A stretch of 64,000 nt of DNA. Origin: Volutella citrinella (taxonomy: Eukaryota > Ascomycota > Sordariomycetes > Hypocreales > Nectriaceae). A program made the position numbers and the translations under genes. Within the stretch, counting starts at the first letter, position 1, and every line of letters begins with the position of its first letter. A model generated the notes under the pieces. The model was not told where the DNA came from, ran no database searches, and worked only from the letters and a program-made list of their open reading frames with translations. The stretch lies in assembly GCA_034401135.1 (NCBI GenBank), contig JAWZSP010000009.1, forward strand, positions 1,054,001 to 1,118,000. The letters run 5' to 3'. This document shows, in pieces, positions 32,401 through 43,403 of the stretch.

Positions 32401-35400
32401 TACTCAGGAGGCGCTCGCAGATCTCATTACTCGAGTTCTGTACCGTCTGCGATTCGCTAGCGAACAGCGGCCCTTTGATGCTGTCTCCCTCATCTACACC
32501 ATGCCCCTAGTCCTTGACCTCCTTCGCAAGGGCGGTGTGGGTAGCGACGCTGACGATGCCGATGCCCAGCTTGTCTTGGCTGTTGAGTTCTTGGCTTTCC
32601 ACACCGACGTCTGTAGCGACGAGGCTGTGCCTCGTACCGAGCTTCTTTCCGTGCTCATTAGCTCGATGCAGAAGTACGGCCAGCACTACAAGATCATCAG
32701 GGACTGCTTCGCCGACGGCGTTCGATGTATTGCTCCCAACATGACGACTGAAGAAATGGCTATTCTGACCAAGGGTTCTCTGGTTCCAGAGACCAGTGTG
32801 AGGTCATCTGTGCTCCAGTCAATCAGTTCCGAGGTTGATTTGAGCGAGCTCGGCTACTCTGATGAAATTTGGATTGCCTGTCATGATGACGAGGATGAGA
32901 ACCGCTCTCTTGGCCATGAGATTTGGGAGGAGAGCGGCTTCGAGGTCAGCGGCGAAGTTCCCGCAAGAATGCTTCCTTACTTGGAGAGCAAGGACGGGCA
33001 GCTGCGCCGAGCTGTCGCACGATCTTTGTCTGAGGCGGCTTCGATGCACAAGAAGACAATCGAGGATGTACTTTCTCGTCTGAACTCTGCTTATGTCGAG
33101 TTTGCCAAGCCACGAGTTCAGCTGCTTGATGAGTTCGGCATGCCCAAGAAGATGGACCTTTCTGACCCATGGGAAGCTCGTCACGGTATTGCCACCGCTT
33201 TCAAGGAGTTGGCCCCTGTTCTCGACGTCAGCCAGCTTGATCCTTTCTTCAACTTCCTCATCGACTCAGGTCCCCTCGGCGACAAGAATGGAGCTGTGCG
33301 CAGCGAGATGCTTGAGGCGGCCATCAAAACTATCGAGGTTCACGGTAAGAAGATTCTCGACCATCTCATGAAGAAGTTTGAGCGCACCCTCGAGCAGCCA
33401 GACAAGAATGACCAGGCAACCGATCGTGTCAATGAGGCTGTCATTATCATGTACGGTGCTCTGGCCCGCCACCTCAAGTCGGGTGATGCAAAGATCCCAG
33501 TTGTCGTCGACCGACTCGTGGCAACACTGAGCACCCCCTCGGAAACGGTGCAGTATGCCGTTGCTGAATGCCTGCCGCCGCTTATCCGAGGCTGCCCTGA
33601 TAAGGCTTCCAAGTACTTTGAAGAGATTATGGAGCAGATGCTCACTTCAAAGAAGTATGCCGTGCAGCGTGGTGCTGCGTACGGATTAGCTGGCTTCGTC
33701 ATGGGCCGTGGCATCGCAGCTATCCGTGAGTATCGCATCATCACGACGCTCAAGGGCGCTATGGAGAACAAGAAGGAGGCCCATCAGCGCGAGGCTGCTC
33801 TCACCGCATTTGAGCTGCTTGCTACAATGCTTGGCCGAGTATTCGAGCCCTACGTCATCCAGATTGTACCTCAACTTCTCACTGGTTTTGGCGACGCCAA
33901 CGCTGATGTTCGAGATGCCTGTCTTGCCGCGGCCAAGGCATGCTTTAGCAACCTCAGCTCCTACGGTGTCAAGAAAATTATGCCTGTGCTCCTCGATGGC
34001 CTCGAGGAGCAGCAGTGGCGTAGCAAGAAGGGTGCTTGCGACCTGCTTGGTGCCATGGCCTACCTGGACCCCCAGCAGCTAGCCAACAGCCTGCCTGACA
34101 TTATCCCACCGTTGACTGCTGTTCTCAACGACAGTCACAAGGAGGTCCGCTCTGCTGCCAACCGAAGCTTGAAGCGCTTTGGTGAGGTCATCAACAACCC
34201 TGAAATCAAGGGCCTCGTCGACATCATCCTCAAGGCGCTCAGCGACCCTACCAAGTACACGGATGAAGCCTTGGATTCCCTCATCAAGGTCCAGTTCGTC
34301 CACTATCTGGATGCTCCTTCCCTGGCTCTTGTCACTCGCATCCTCCAGCGTGGTCTTGCAGATCGCTCGAACACGAAGCGAAAGGCTGCCCAAGTCATCG
34401 GCAGTCTGGCTCACCTTACGGAGAAGAAGGATATTGTCATGCACCTTCCTATCCTCGTTGCTGGGCTCAAGATTGCCGTCGTCGACCCCGTCCCTACTAC
34501 TCGTGCCACGGCCTCTCGCGCGCTCGGGTCGCTGGTGGAGAAGCTCGGAGAGGAAACGCTGCCCGATCTTATCCCTGGCCTCATGCAAACGCTCAAGTCA
34601 GACACTGGTGCTGGTGATCGTCTTGGATCTGCTCAAGCTCTCAGCGAGGTGCTTGCCGGACTGGGCACCACTCGTCTGGAGGAGACTCTTCCCACGATTC
34701 TGCAGAACGTCGAGTCGTCCAAGCCTGCCGTCCGCGAGGGCTTCATGTCTCTCTTCATTTTCCTTCCTGTGTGCTTCGGAAACAGCTTTTCCAACTACCT
34801 TGGCCGAATCGTGCCGCCTATTCTGGCGGGTCTCGCTGACGACATCGAGTCTATCCGTGAGACAGCTCTCCGAGCTGGTCGGTTGCTCGTCAAGAACTTT
34901 GCTGTTCGTGCCGTCGACCTCCTCCTTCCCGAACTCGAGCGTGGTCTGGCTGATGATAGCTACCGAATCCGACTCAGCTCCGTCGAGCTCGTGGGAGATC
35001 TGCTCTTCAACCTCACTGGTATCAAGGCTGGTGCTGAGGATGAAGAATTTGATGAGAACGCCAAGGAGGCGGGTGCTTCACTCAAGGAGGTTCTGGGCGA
35101 GGAGAAGCGCAACAAGATCCTCTCAGCGCTCTATGTCTGCCGATGCGATACCAGCGGCCTCGTCCGAACTGCCGCGATTGCTGTTTGGAAGGTCTTGGTT
35201 CACAGCCCCCGAACCCTCAAGGAACTTGTTCCCAACCTCACCCAGCTCCTCATCCGTCGCCTCGGAAGCGCCAATATGGAGCACAAGGTCATTGCCAGCA
35301 ACGCTCTGGGAGAGCTCATTCGCAAGGCTGGCGACGGCGTCCTGGCCACACTTCTCCCCACCCTGGAAGAGGGTCTGCAGACCTCCACCGACACCGATGC

Positions 35401-37612
35401 CAAGCAGGGTATCTGTCTGGCTCTCCGCGAGCTCATCTCCTCGGCTGCGCCTGAGTCCCTGGAGGATCACGAGAAGACTCTCATTTCCGTTGTCCGCACG
35501 GCTCTCACGGACTCTGATGAGGAAGTCCGTGAGGCTGCTGCTGAGGCTTTCGACTCTCTTCAGCAGATTCTCGGCAAGCGTGCCGTCGATCAAGTCCTAC
35601 CTTTCTTGCTCAACCTCCTGCGGTCCGAGTCTGACGCAGATAACGCCCTGTCTGCTTTGTTGACTCTGCTCACTGAGACCACTCGATCCAACATCATTCT
35701 TCCTAACCTCATCCCCACGCTCACCACCCCTCCCATCACTGCGTTTGATGCCAAGGCTCTGGCCTCTCTGTCTAAGGTGGCCGGCCCTGCCATGAACCGC
35801 CGCCTGCCCAACATCATCAACTCCCTCCTGGACAACGAGATCAATTGCAAGGAAGAGGAGCTCCGAACAGACCTCGAGACATCCTTCGATACTGTTATCC
35901 AGTCCATTGACGAGTACGATGGCTTGAACACTGTCATGAATGTTCTCCTCCAGCTCCTCAAGCACGAGGACCACCGCCGGCGAGCTGCCACTGCTCGTCA
36001 CTTGAGCAACTTCTTCTCTTCTGCCAGCGTGGACTACTCTCGGTACAACCAAGACATCATCCGATCCCTGCTCAATGCCTTTGATGACGGTGACCTGGAC
36101 GTCGTCAAGTCTGCCTGGGCTGCTCTCAGCGAATTCACCAAAAAGCTTCGCAAGGAGGAAATGGAGACTCTGGTCATCTCTACCCGGCAGACTCTCCAGC
36201 GTGTCGGTGTTGCTGGTGCCAACCTGCGCGGTTTCGAGCTTCCCAAGGGTATCAATGCCATTTTGCCCATCTTCTTGCAGGGTCTGATGAACGGTACCGC
36301 CGATCAGCGTGTGCAGGCCGCCTTGGGTATCTCGGACATTGTGGACCGAACTGGCGAGGCCTCCCTCAAGCCGTTCGTTACCCAGATCACCGGTCCTCTT
36401 ATCCGTGTCGTCTCGGAGCGTTCGACCGAGGTCAAGTCGGCCATTCTTCTCACTCTCAACAACCTGTTGGAGAAGATGCCCACAGCCCTCAAGCCCTTCT
36501 TGCCTCAGCTTCAGCGTACTTTTGCCAAGTCCCTAGCCGATACATCAAGTGAGGTCCTGCGGACCCGGGCTGCCAAGGCTCTGGGTACCCTGATCAAGTA
36601 TACCCCTCGTATCGACCCTCTCATCGCCGAGCTTGTCACCGGATCCAAGACCACCGACCCCGGAGTCAAGACTGCCATGCTCAAGGCTTTGTACGAGGTT
36701 ATCAGCAAGGCTGGTGCCAACATGGGAGAAGCCTCTCGCGCTGCCGTCTTGTCCTTGATCGACATGGACACGGATGAGCGTGACGATAACATGACAATCA
36801 CCAACGCTAAGCTCCTGGGCGCCTTGATTAAGAATGTGCCCGAGGACGCTGCGGAACACTTGCTCAAGAACCGCGTTGTTACGTCGCAGTTCAGCCACTC
36901 ATCTGTGCTTGCCTTGAACGCCGTCTTGGTGGAGTCCCCAGAGGCTCTGCTGAATAGCCACCTTGCGGATGGCCTGCCCGACCTGTTGAGCCAGGGCATT
37001 ACTCACAAGGACGTAAGTATTTATACAATCAGCTCCACAAGTTTCATCTATTAACGAGCACAGGTGTTCATCGCGGACAACTCTATTCTCGCGGCTGGTA
37101 AATACCTTCTGTCACCATCTCCCAAGAGCTTCGAGAGCACCAAGGGTCTGTTCGAGTCCCTGGCGTCTATCATTGCACCCGGAAACGCAACGGACTCTCG
37201 ACGTCTTGCGCTGGTCCTTGTGCGTACGCTCAGCCGAACGGACATGGACATGGTCCGTCCGCATGTCGCACTTCTGGCCCAGCCAATCTTCGCCAGCGTC
37301 CGTGATATGGTGATTCCAGTCAAGCTGGCCGCCGAGGCCGCCTTTGTGGAGCTGTTCAGCGTTGCAGACGAGGAGACGCGTGTCTTTGACAACTTCATGG
37401 CTGGGCCCGGCGCCGAGCTGGCCCCGAACGTCAAGAGGAGCATGGGCGACTACTTCAAGCGAGTTGCCATGCGATTGGGCTCGCAGGCCCGCGAAAGGCG
37501 TGAAGCTGAGGGTGGACAGGGCGGTTTGGGCTTGTCCAATGACGAGCAGGAGGATGAGAAGGAAATCTGGAGCGTGGGCAAGGTTGAGGCGGCGGGAGAG
37601 CTCTTCTCGTAA
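29437..37612 (+). CDS. GCN1: GCN1, activator of the eIF2-alpha kinase GCN2
   Basis: Four exons (29437-29575, 29635-31709, 31763-37012, 37064-37612) join in phase to 2670 residues, close to the 2672 of yeast Gcn1. Almost the whole protein is HEAT-like helical repeats. The middle, around residues 1350-1700, is the eEF3-like region with runs such as GAAYGLAGFVMGRGI and KKGACDLLGAMAYLDP. The conserved C-terminal part that binds the RWD domain of GCN2 follows. In yeast Gcn1 works with Gcn20 on stalled or collided ribosomes and passes the uncharged-tRNA signal to Gcn2, which phosphorylates eIF2-alpha. This is the trigger of cross-pathway control in filamentous fungi. The first exon is short and encodes MSEVEAQDSGSSPSLDFA. 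The first intron (59 nt) splits an Asn codon. RACK1/CpcB, another cross-pathway regulator, lies 12 kb downstream. Confidence 0.95.
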
Positions 37613-38211
37613 GCGTTCTGTAGACACGCCCCGATATGGAGCATGTCAAGGGTGTAAACATCTGCCATGTGTTTGTTGTATTGTTTATTGGGATTATATA
37701 AAAGTCAATTATCAGCGTGTTGAGATAACGGTTTGCCCGTCCTTTAGGTTCTCCATCGACAGTGCGAGACTGAGACTGAGAGTGCAACTTGACATATCTT
37801 GACGGTGGAGAATCCAATGCTTCACTTCTCCACACAACAACAGCAGACCATCCCCCAGAATACCTGGCACGGAGAAACCCAGGCCCAGCTCCGTCCATGA
37901 CCAGTGGCAGCGGGATGGGTCAGGGCTCGGGACAGCACTCAGAGCAAAAGACAGCCAGCCAAATGGCGCCCCACCCACCCACAGCGAAGAAATTCAAAAA
38001 ATGGTGTAGTCAGGTCACGTGAACCTCTCGGCGGTGACTCAAGAAGCCAGCAGGAGCCCTCGCTTAGCGCCGCCGATGGGGCCTAGTGCACGTGAACCCA
38101 CAACCCTCAACGAGGAATGTGCGACCAAGAAATTCTGTGCCCTACAAACCCCTCTCCGACTTCCATCCATCACCCATCGAGGACCGACCATCACGCCCAA
38201 CGACAATCAAG
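37613..38211. other. GCN1-eL19 intergenic region with eL19 promoter
   Basis: This is the 3' UTR of GCN1 followed by the eL19 promoter. Two exact CACGTGAACC copies sit about 120 and 195 bp before the eL19 start. No gene is seen. Confidence 0.65.
38016..38098 (+). promoter_or_regulatory. Two CACGTGAACC elements upstream of eL19
   Basis: The 10-bp word occurs at 38016-38025 and 38089-38098, 73 bp apart (about seven helical turns). CACGTG is the core bound by Cbf1-type bHLH factors, which act at ribosomal protein promoters in several ascomycetes. Function here is inferred. Confidence 0.5.
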
Positions 38212-39026
38212 ATGTAAGTCCACAGAACCGACCGACGATGATACGAGAGCACAGCCCTGCGATTGCGGAGATGGAATTGATGATGCCGTCGTCTTGTGAA
38301 CCGCGCAGGGCGGCTCGTCGTTGCTGATAAGGAGAGCTTGAGGCTGACGGAACTTTTTTTCCCAACTACAGGGTCAACCTGCGAACTCAGAAGCGCCTGG
38401 CCTCGTCGGTCATCGGCTGCGGCAAGCGCAAGATCTGGCTCGACCCCAACGAGCAGAGCGAGATCTCCAACGCCAACTCGCGCCAGACGATCCGAAAGCT
38501 CATCGCCGATGGCCTCATCATCCGAAAGCCCATCACCCAGCACACCCGATCCCGTGCTCGTGACCTGAACCTTGCACGAAGGGAGGGCCGACACCGTGGA
38601 TACGGTAAGCGCAAGGGTACCGCCGATGCCCGTATGCCCAGCCAGGTCCTCTGGATGCGCCGCCTCCGAGTCCTCCGCCGTCTCCTAGTCAAGTACCGCG
38701 CCAGCGGCAAGATCGACAAGCACCTTTACCACGAGCTGTACCACTCCAGCAAGGGTAACACCTTCAAGCACAAGCGTGCCCTCGTTGAGCACGTAAGTTG
38801 ACCCTGCCTCCGGACCCGCATGGCAACATCGGCTTTGAGGCGTCAACGGAGCAGGATATGTGTACTGACAATGAACTATCAGATCCACCGTGCCAAGGCT
38901 GAGAAGGCCCGTGAGAAGGCTCTCGCGGAGGAGATGGACGCCAAGCGTGCGAAGAACAAGGCTGCTCGTGAGCGCAAGCAGGAGCGTGTGGCGGCCAAGC
39001 GAAATGCTCTGCTCGCCGAAGAGTAA
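38212..39026 (+). CDS. RPL19: 60S ribosomal protein eL19
   Basis: Three exons (38212-38213, 38372-38792, 38883-39026) give 188 residues. The first exon contributes only the AT of the start codon. The G comes after a 158-nt intron, and the reading frame then begins [19 protein letters not shown]. The protein is full length against yeast Rpl19 (189 aa): the N-terminal globular part is followed by the long basic C-terminal helix ([20 protein letters not shown]) that reaches toward the small subunit in eukaryotic ribosomes. Both donors are GTAAGT and the acceptors are CAG. The promoter has paired CACGTG elements. Annotation tools that require an intact ATG would misplace this start. Confidence 0.96.
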
Positions 39027-41087
39027 ATTACGTGGACAACGACGACAGTTCGGTCTTGAGAGGAGGCTGCATTCGGAGTCTACGGGTCGGGTCTTTTTTT
39101 GCGGCCTTCGGGTTTCTACAGTCACACCGGCGGGGGTTCTGGCATGTAGCATTGAAAAAAAAAATGGAATCGATGACGCTCAGAGCTGGCCTTGTCTTGC
39201 CGATGCAATGTGCGTGAGGGACGGCGATAGGACCTTTTTCCTTGGTAATGGTTTTCGGATGTCGGGCAATGAATCCACTGCGTTTACCAACTTTACGGCC
39301 CTGGCCCTCCATGTTCCAGTTCCCTGTGACAGGCTCGCCTCCACTGACAATCCCGTATCCGTATGTAGTTGGAGCAAAGACTAGGCCACGATTCATACTC
39401 ATCTTCGGCATTTTGTGGGCATGCGGTATGCAGCATCCCTGCTCCGCACGCACAGCGCATTCCAAAGGTGAAATGTGATTGCATCCCCTTCGCGAGTGAG
39501 TCCAAGACGATGGCTGACCATCACAACTGAAATATCGGGATTCACGGTTTCAGTCACGACCGACGAGCTTAAATAGGTGCTTGCGGCAGTCAAACGGATT
39601 TCACAAATCAAGTACGCGAATCGACTCTACTAAGAGCTATAATAAGAGTTTGGGGAGTCATCCCGTGCCAAGAAAAGAAGCAGCCAAAAGAAAAAGCAGC
39701 AAGCGGGCCCTGTAGACAAAGAGGTGGGCAGAAATGACAACTAAAGGTTTGGATCAGATGTTTCAAACTGTCCTTAAATAAGTGGTGATGTTGTGCCAGG
39801 ACATGTCAGCATGCTCCCGCCGAAGCGGATGAACCAATCTGCTGGCTTAGCGGTCTCCTCACGCCCAATTTTAGTTGTGAGGAGAAAAGGAAAAGGGAAA
39901 TGGGAGACGTGGAGGGCAGGTCGGATTTTTATGTGGTGCGCGCACCGCCACAGTCTGGGTCTAGCTGGTTGTGGCGTCAAAACTGGGGTTGAGGCGCCTG
40001 TAATGACGGGGGTGAGAGCATCTGAGGCATGGATTTGCATACAGCAACACATTAGGGCAGTGAATTGCCTTGTGCGTATTACGCATCAACACAATCAAGG
40101 CCACTTCGTACTTAATACACCATTCTCGGGTCCCAGGCATCGAAGACTATCAGGCAATGCGCAAGGCAGTAAAGGCACCAGGTCCTCGTCCATGACACCC
40201 TACAATAGAAGGGAAAGTGGCGCCACCTCCATGCCACCACAATCATTGCGACGAGAGAGGGTTGCGGGTGCTGCCGGATCAAGACGGCATGGGGTTGGGG
40301 GCAACTGGAGACGACTGCTCCTACAGTGGACGACGGAGGGCACGCATGGGAGTGGTGAAATGAACTCATGGGCAGCATTATGCCGACTGTGCCAATTAGG
40401 AAGGGCAGGAACCTAAGCTCACCAACGAAGCATGAACGGTGGGCAGATGAGCAGTAGCTGGACCGACTGTGTTCTGGCTTGCTATTCAATTCCACACTCG
40501 ATCCCCTCAATGGGCTGAGATGGCAACGAGATGAAGACCAAGATGGCGCTGCAAGGAGTCAGAGGTAAGGTAAGCGCCTGCATGAGACGAGACTGACGAC
40601 AGGAACAGCCACCCAGTTGGCCGTTGGTACCTACAAGCACAGGCAGTGGTGGTGAGTGAGAGTGGTGCGCAGGCGGTCAATTAGAAGTCTCTACGACTTG
40701 GCCGGGGTTAGCGCCCGTTAGCGCATCTCGCCCGCCCAACCCACCTCACTCAGCCACTGGCCCGCTGCACCTCCCTCCGCCAAATGAGCCTGCAGCACTG
40801 GCACTATGGCACTATCGGCGGCCCCAACCCACCACTTGTACTTGTACCTGCAACCCCCATCCATGACGCTCTGCTTGTCGTGAGCCGAGCCTCGTCACGC
40901 AACCTCCGTTGCGGCTGCCATTGACCTGCCTCCAAGCTTCCCGCTGCCCACGAGTGACTCTCGAGAAGGCCTTCGCGCTCTCATCCCGTCCTGCCTTGAT
41001 TCCAGCGCCCTTCTCCCGCTGCCGCTCATCATCTCCGTCCCGTGCCGCCGCCTCGCCCGCCCTCGTGCCGCCTGAAACCACGCCATC
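39027..41087. other. Intergenic region, eL19 to SHMT
   Basis: The two kilobases hold the eL19 3' UTR and the SHMT promoter. The longest frame (39793-40416) has no recognisable motif and I do not call it. A TGACTC half-site for Gcn4/CPC1-type bZIP factors lies about 135 bp before the SHMT start. Confidence 0.55.
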
Positions 41088-42937
41088 ATGTCGTCCGCCA
41101 GCCTGCGAGGCTCCTCTCGTGTGCTGCGACGTATCGCGAGACCACCCGTCGGCTTCTCCTCGACATGCGCCCGCGCCTCGTCGTCACTGTCGCTCGAGAA
41201 CCAGCAGCAGGTCCGTGGCCTTGCAATTGGCACCCGTCGCCGTTGAATCCTCTTGTCCTGACTTGTGTGTGATCTCGTGCAGCTGCTGTCGGCCCACCTT
41301 AGCAATGCCGACCCCGCCGTCTTTGATATCATCGAGAAGGTCCGTCCACACCATAGCCGCCCACATGCGATGGTCTTCGCAGCCTATTCTGACGCTCTAA
41401 GCAGGAGAAATCTCGCCAGAAGCACTTTATCAACTTGATTCCCTCCGAAAATTTCACCTCCCAAGCCGTCCTCGATGCCCTCGGCAGTGTCATGCAGAGT
41501 GAGCCTAGATCCCACCGCGATATCGATTCACGACCCTCTAACCTTGCATCCCTCTAGACAAGTACTCTGAAGGATATCCTGGTGCACGATATTACGGCGG
41601 AAACGAATTCATCGACCAGGCTGAGCGGCTATGCCAGCAGCGAGCCCTGGAGACTTTCGGCCTCGACCCCAAATCCTGGGGCGTCAACGTGCAAGGTCAG
41701 TGGCACCAACCGATACAAGCAATCCCGAGCCTCTCCAGTCTCAATTATTCCCTGCCTAGCATCACTACTTTACTAACAGTCAACACAAGCCCTCTCCGGA
41801 GCACCCGCAAATCTCTATGTCTACTCCGCTTTGATGAACACTCACGACCGACTAATGGGCTTGGATTTACCCCACGGCGGCCACCTTTCCCACGGATATC
41901 AAACGCCCACCAAGAAGATTTCTGCCATTTCCAAATACTTCGAGACCGTGCCATACCGCTTAGACGAAACGACGGGCCATATTGACTACAACAAACTGGA
42001 GGAGCTCGCTCTGCTCTACAGGCCAAAGGTTATCGTCGCCGGTGCTAGCGCGTACAGCAGACTTATCGACTACCAACGAATGCGGGAGATCTGCGATAAA
42101 GTCGGCGCCTACCTCCTAGCTGATATTGCCCACATATCCGGCCCAATTGCTGCCAAGGTTCTGCCTGGACCCTTCAGCTTCGCAGATGTTGTCACTACAA
42201 CCAGCCACAAGAGCCTGCGCGGGCCTCGCGGTGCCATGATCTTCTACCGCAAAGGAGTACGCCATGTCAACCCCAAGACAAAGGAGGAGGAGCTTTACAA
42301 CCTCGAAACTCTTATCAATAACTCTGTTTTTCCCGGCCACCAAGGAGGTCCCCATAACCACACAATCACTGCTCTTGCCGTGGCCCTAAAACAAGCACAG
42401 TCCCCCGAGTTCCATGGTTATCAAACTCAGGTTCTCGCCAATGCAAAGGCGTTTGCTAAGCGACTCAGCGAGCCTCGAGGGAAGGGAGGCTTGGGCTATA
42501 CACTTGTCAGCGGCGGTACCGACAACCATCTAGTGCTCGCGGACCTCAAACCACAGGGTATCGACGGCAGCCGAGTTGAACGAGTCCTGGAGCTCGTGGG
42601 AGTGGCAGCCAATAAGAACACGGTGCCCGGTGACCGATCTGCCCTGGTCCCTGGCGGTTTGCGGATGGGTACACCCGCCATGACGACCCGGGGCTTCAAC
42701 GAGAACGACTTTGTTCGGGTCGCCGATGTTGTCGACCGTGCAGTTACTATCGCAGGGCGCATCGACAAGGCCGCGCGAAAGGAGGCAGAGGATAATGGCG
42801 AGAAGAGCCCTGGGAAGCTCAAGCTGTTCATGGAATACCTAGGGAATGGGGAGACGCAACCCGAAATAATGCAACTGAAGAGCGAGGTGGCAGACTGGGT
42901 GGGCACATATCCCCTGCCTTGGGACTCGAACCGATGA
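41088..42937 (+). CDS. SHM1: Serine hydroxymethyltransferase, probably mitochondrial
   Basis: Five exons (41088-41210, 41283-41339, 41405-41498, 41558-41695, 41790-42937) give 519 residues. The enzyme interconverts serine plus tetrahydrofolate with glycine plus methylene-tetrahydrofolate, using PLP. Visible signatures are [51 protein letters not shown], and the PLP lysine K278 in [27 protein letters not shown] and [11 protein letters not shown] follow. The first 30 residues ([16 protein letters not shown]) are rich in Arg and Ser with no acidic residue, as in a mitochondrial presequence, so I take this as the mitochondrial isoform. All introns are 59-94 nt. It converges on the isochorismatase/AlkB/GST gene. 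A TGACTC half-site upstream would fit amino acid control but is weak evidence. Confidence 0.95.
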
Positions 42938-43403
42938 TACCCCCTCCTCTAGCAGGTTGAATCTCACATTTAATTCTCTAGAGGGTGTGTGCCACAGAGG
43001 TCCATACATAGGAGGGATGGATGGTATATGAGAGTGCTTTGTAATTTAGCGGCGCCTGGCCAAATCTATATCCTCATCTTTTGAGTTGATCTCATCTGCA
43101 TCGAGCGTCAGCGACAACGGCCCCTCTTGCCCTGAGTTCATGCTCTGCAAAGGCGTTGGATTTACGAAATGTAAGTTTGAGAGTATTTATAAATTCAAAA
43201 CAATCAATCCCAGCTTCCTGGAATTGTCAAACATCTATTCTGGTATTGATGTGCTAGCGCAATGAAGTATCCAAGACTCAGGGGCTTCGCAGTACACATT
43301 TCGTCCATTGGCAGGATCCCGTAAAAGTAAGCAACAGTAGCAATAAACACAGCCGCTAAAAGCCAACATAAAAGGAACGCTCGCTGGCATCACCAAGACA
43401 CGC
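42938..43403. other. Convergent intergenic region
   Basis: 3' ends of SHMT (plus) and of the fusion gene (minus) lie here. Nothing else is seen. Confidence 0.6.

Noticed and set aside
38214..38371. Possible snoRNA in eL19 intron 1 (GATGATA and CTGA present)
   Set aside because: No complementary terminal stem flanks the boxes, and no rRNA-complementary guide was recognised.
39793..40416. 207-codon plus-strand frame between eL19 and SHMT
   Set aside because: No motif, no codon pattern like the neighbouring genes, and overlapping frames on the opposite strand.
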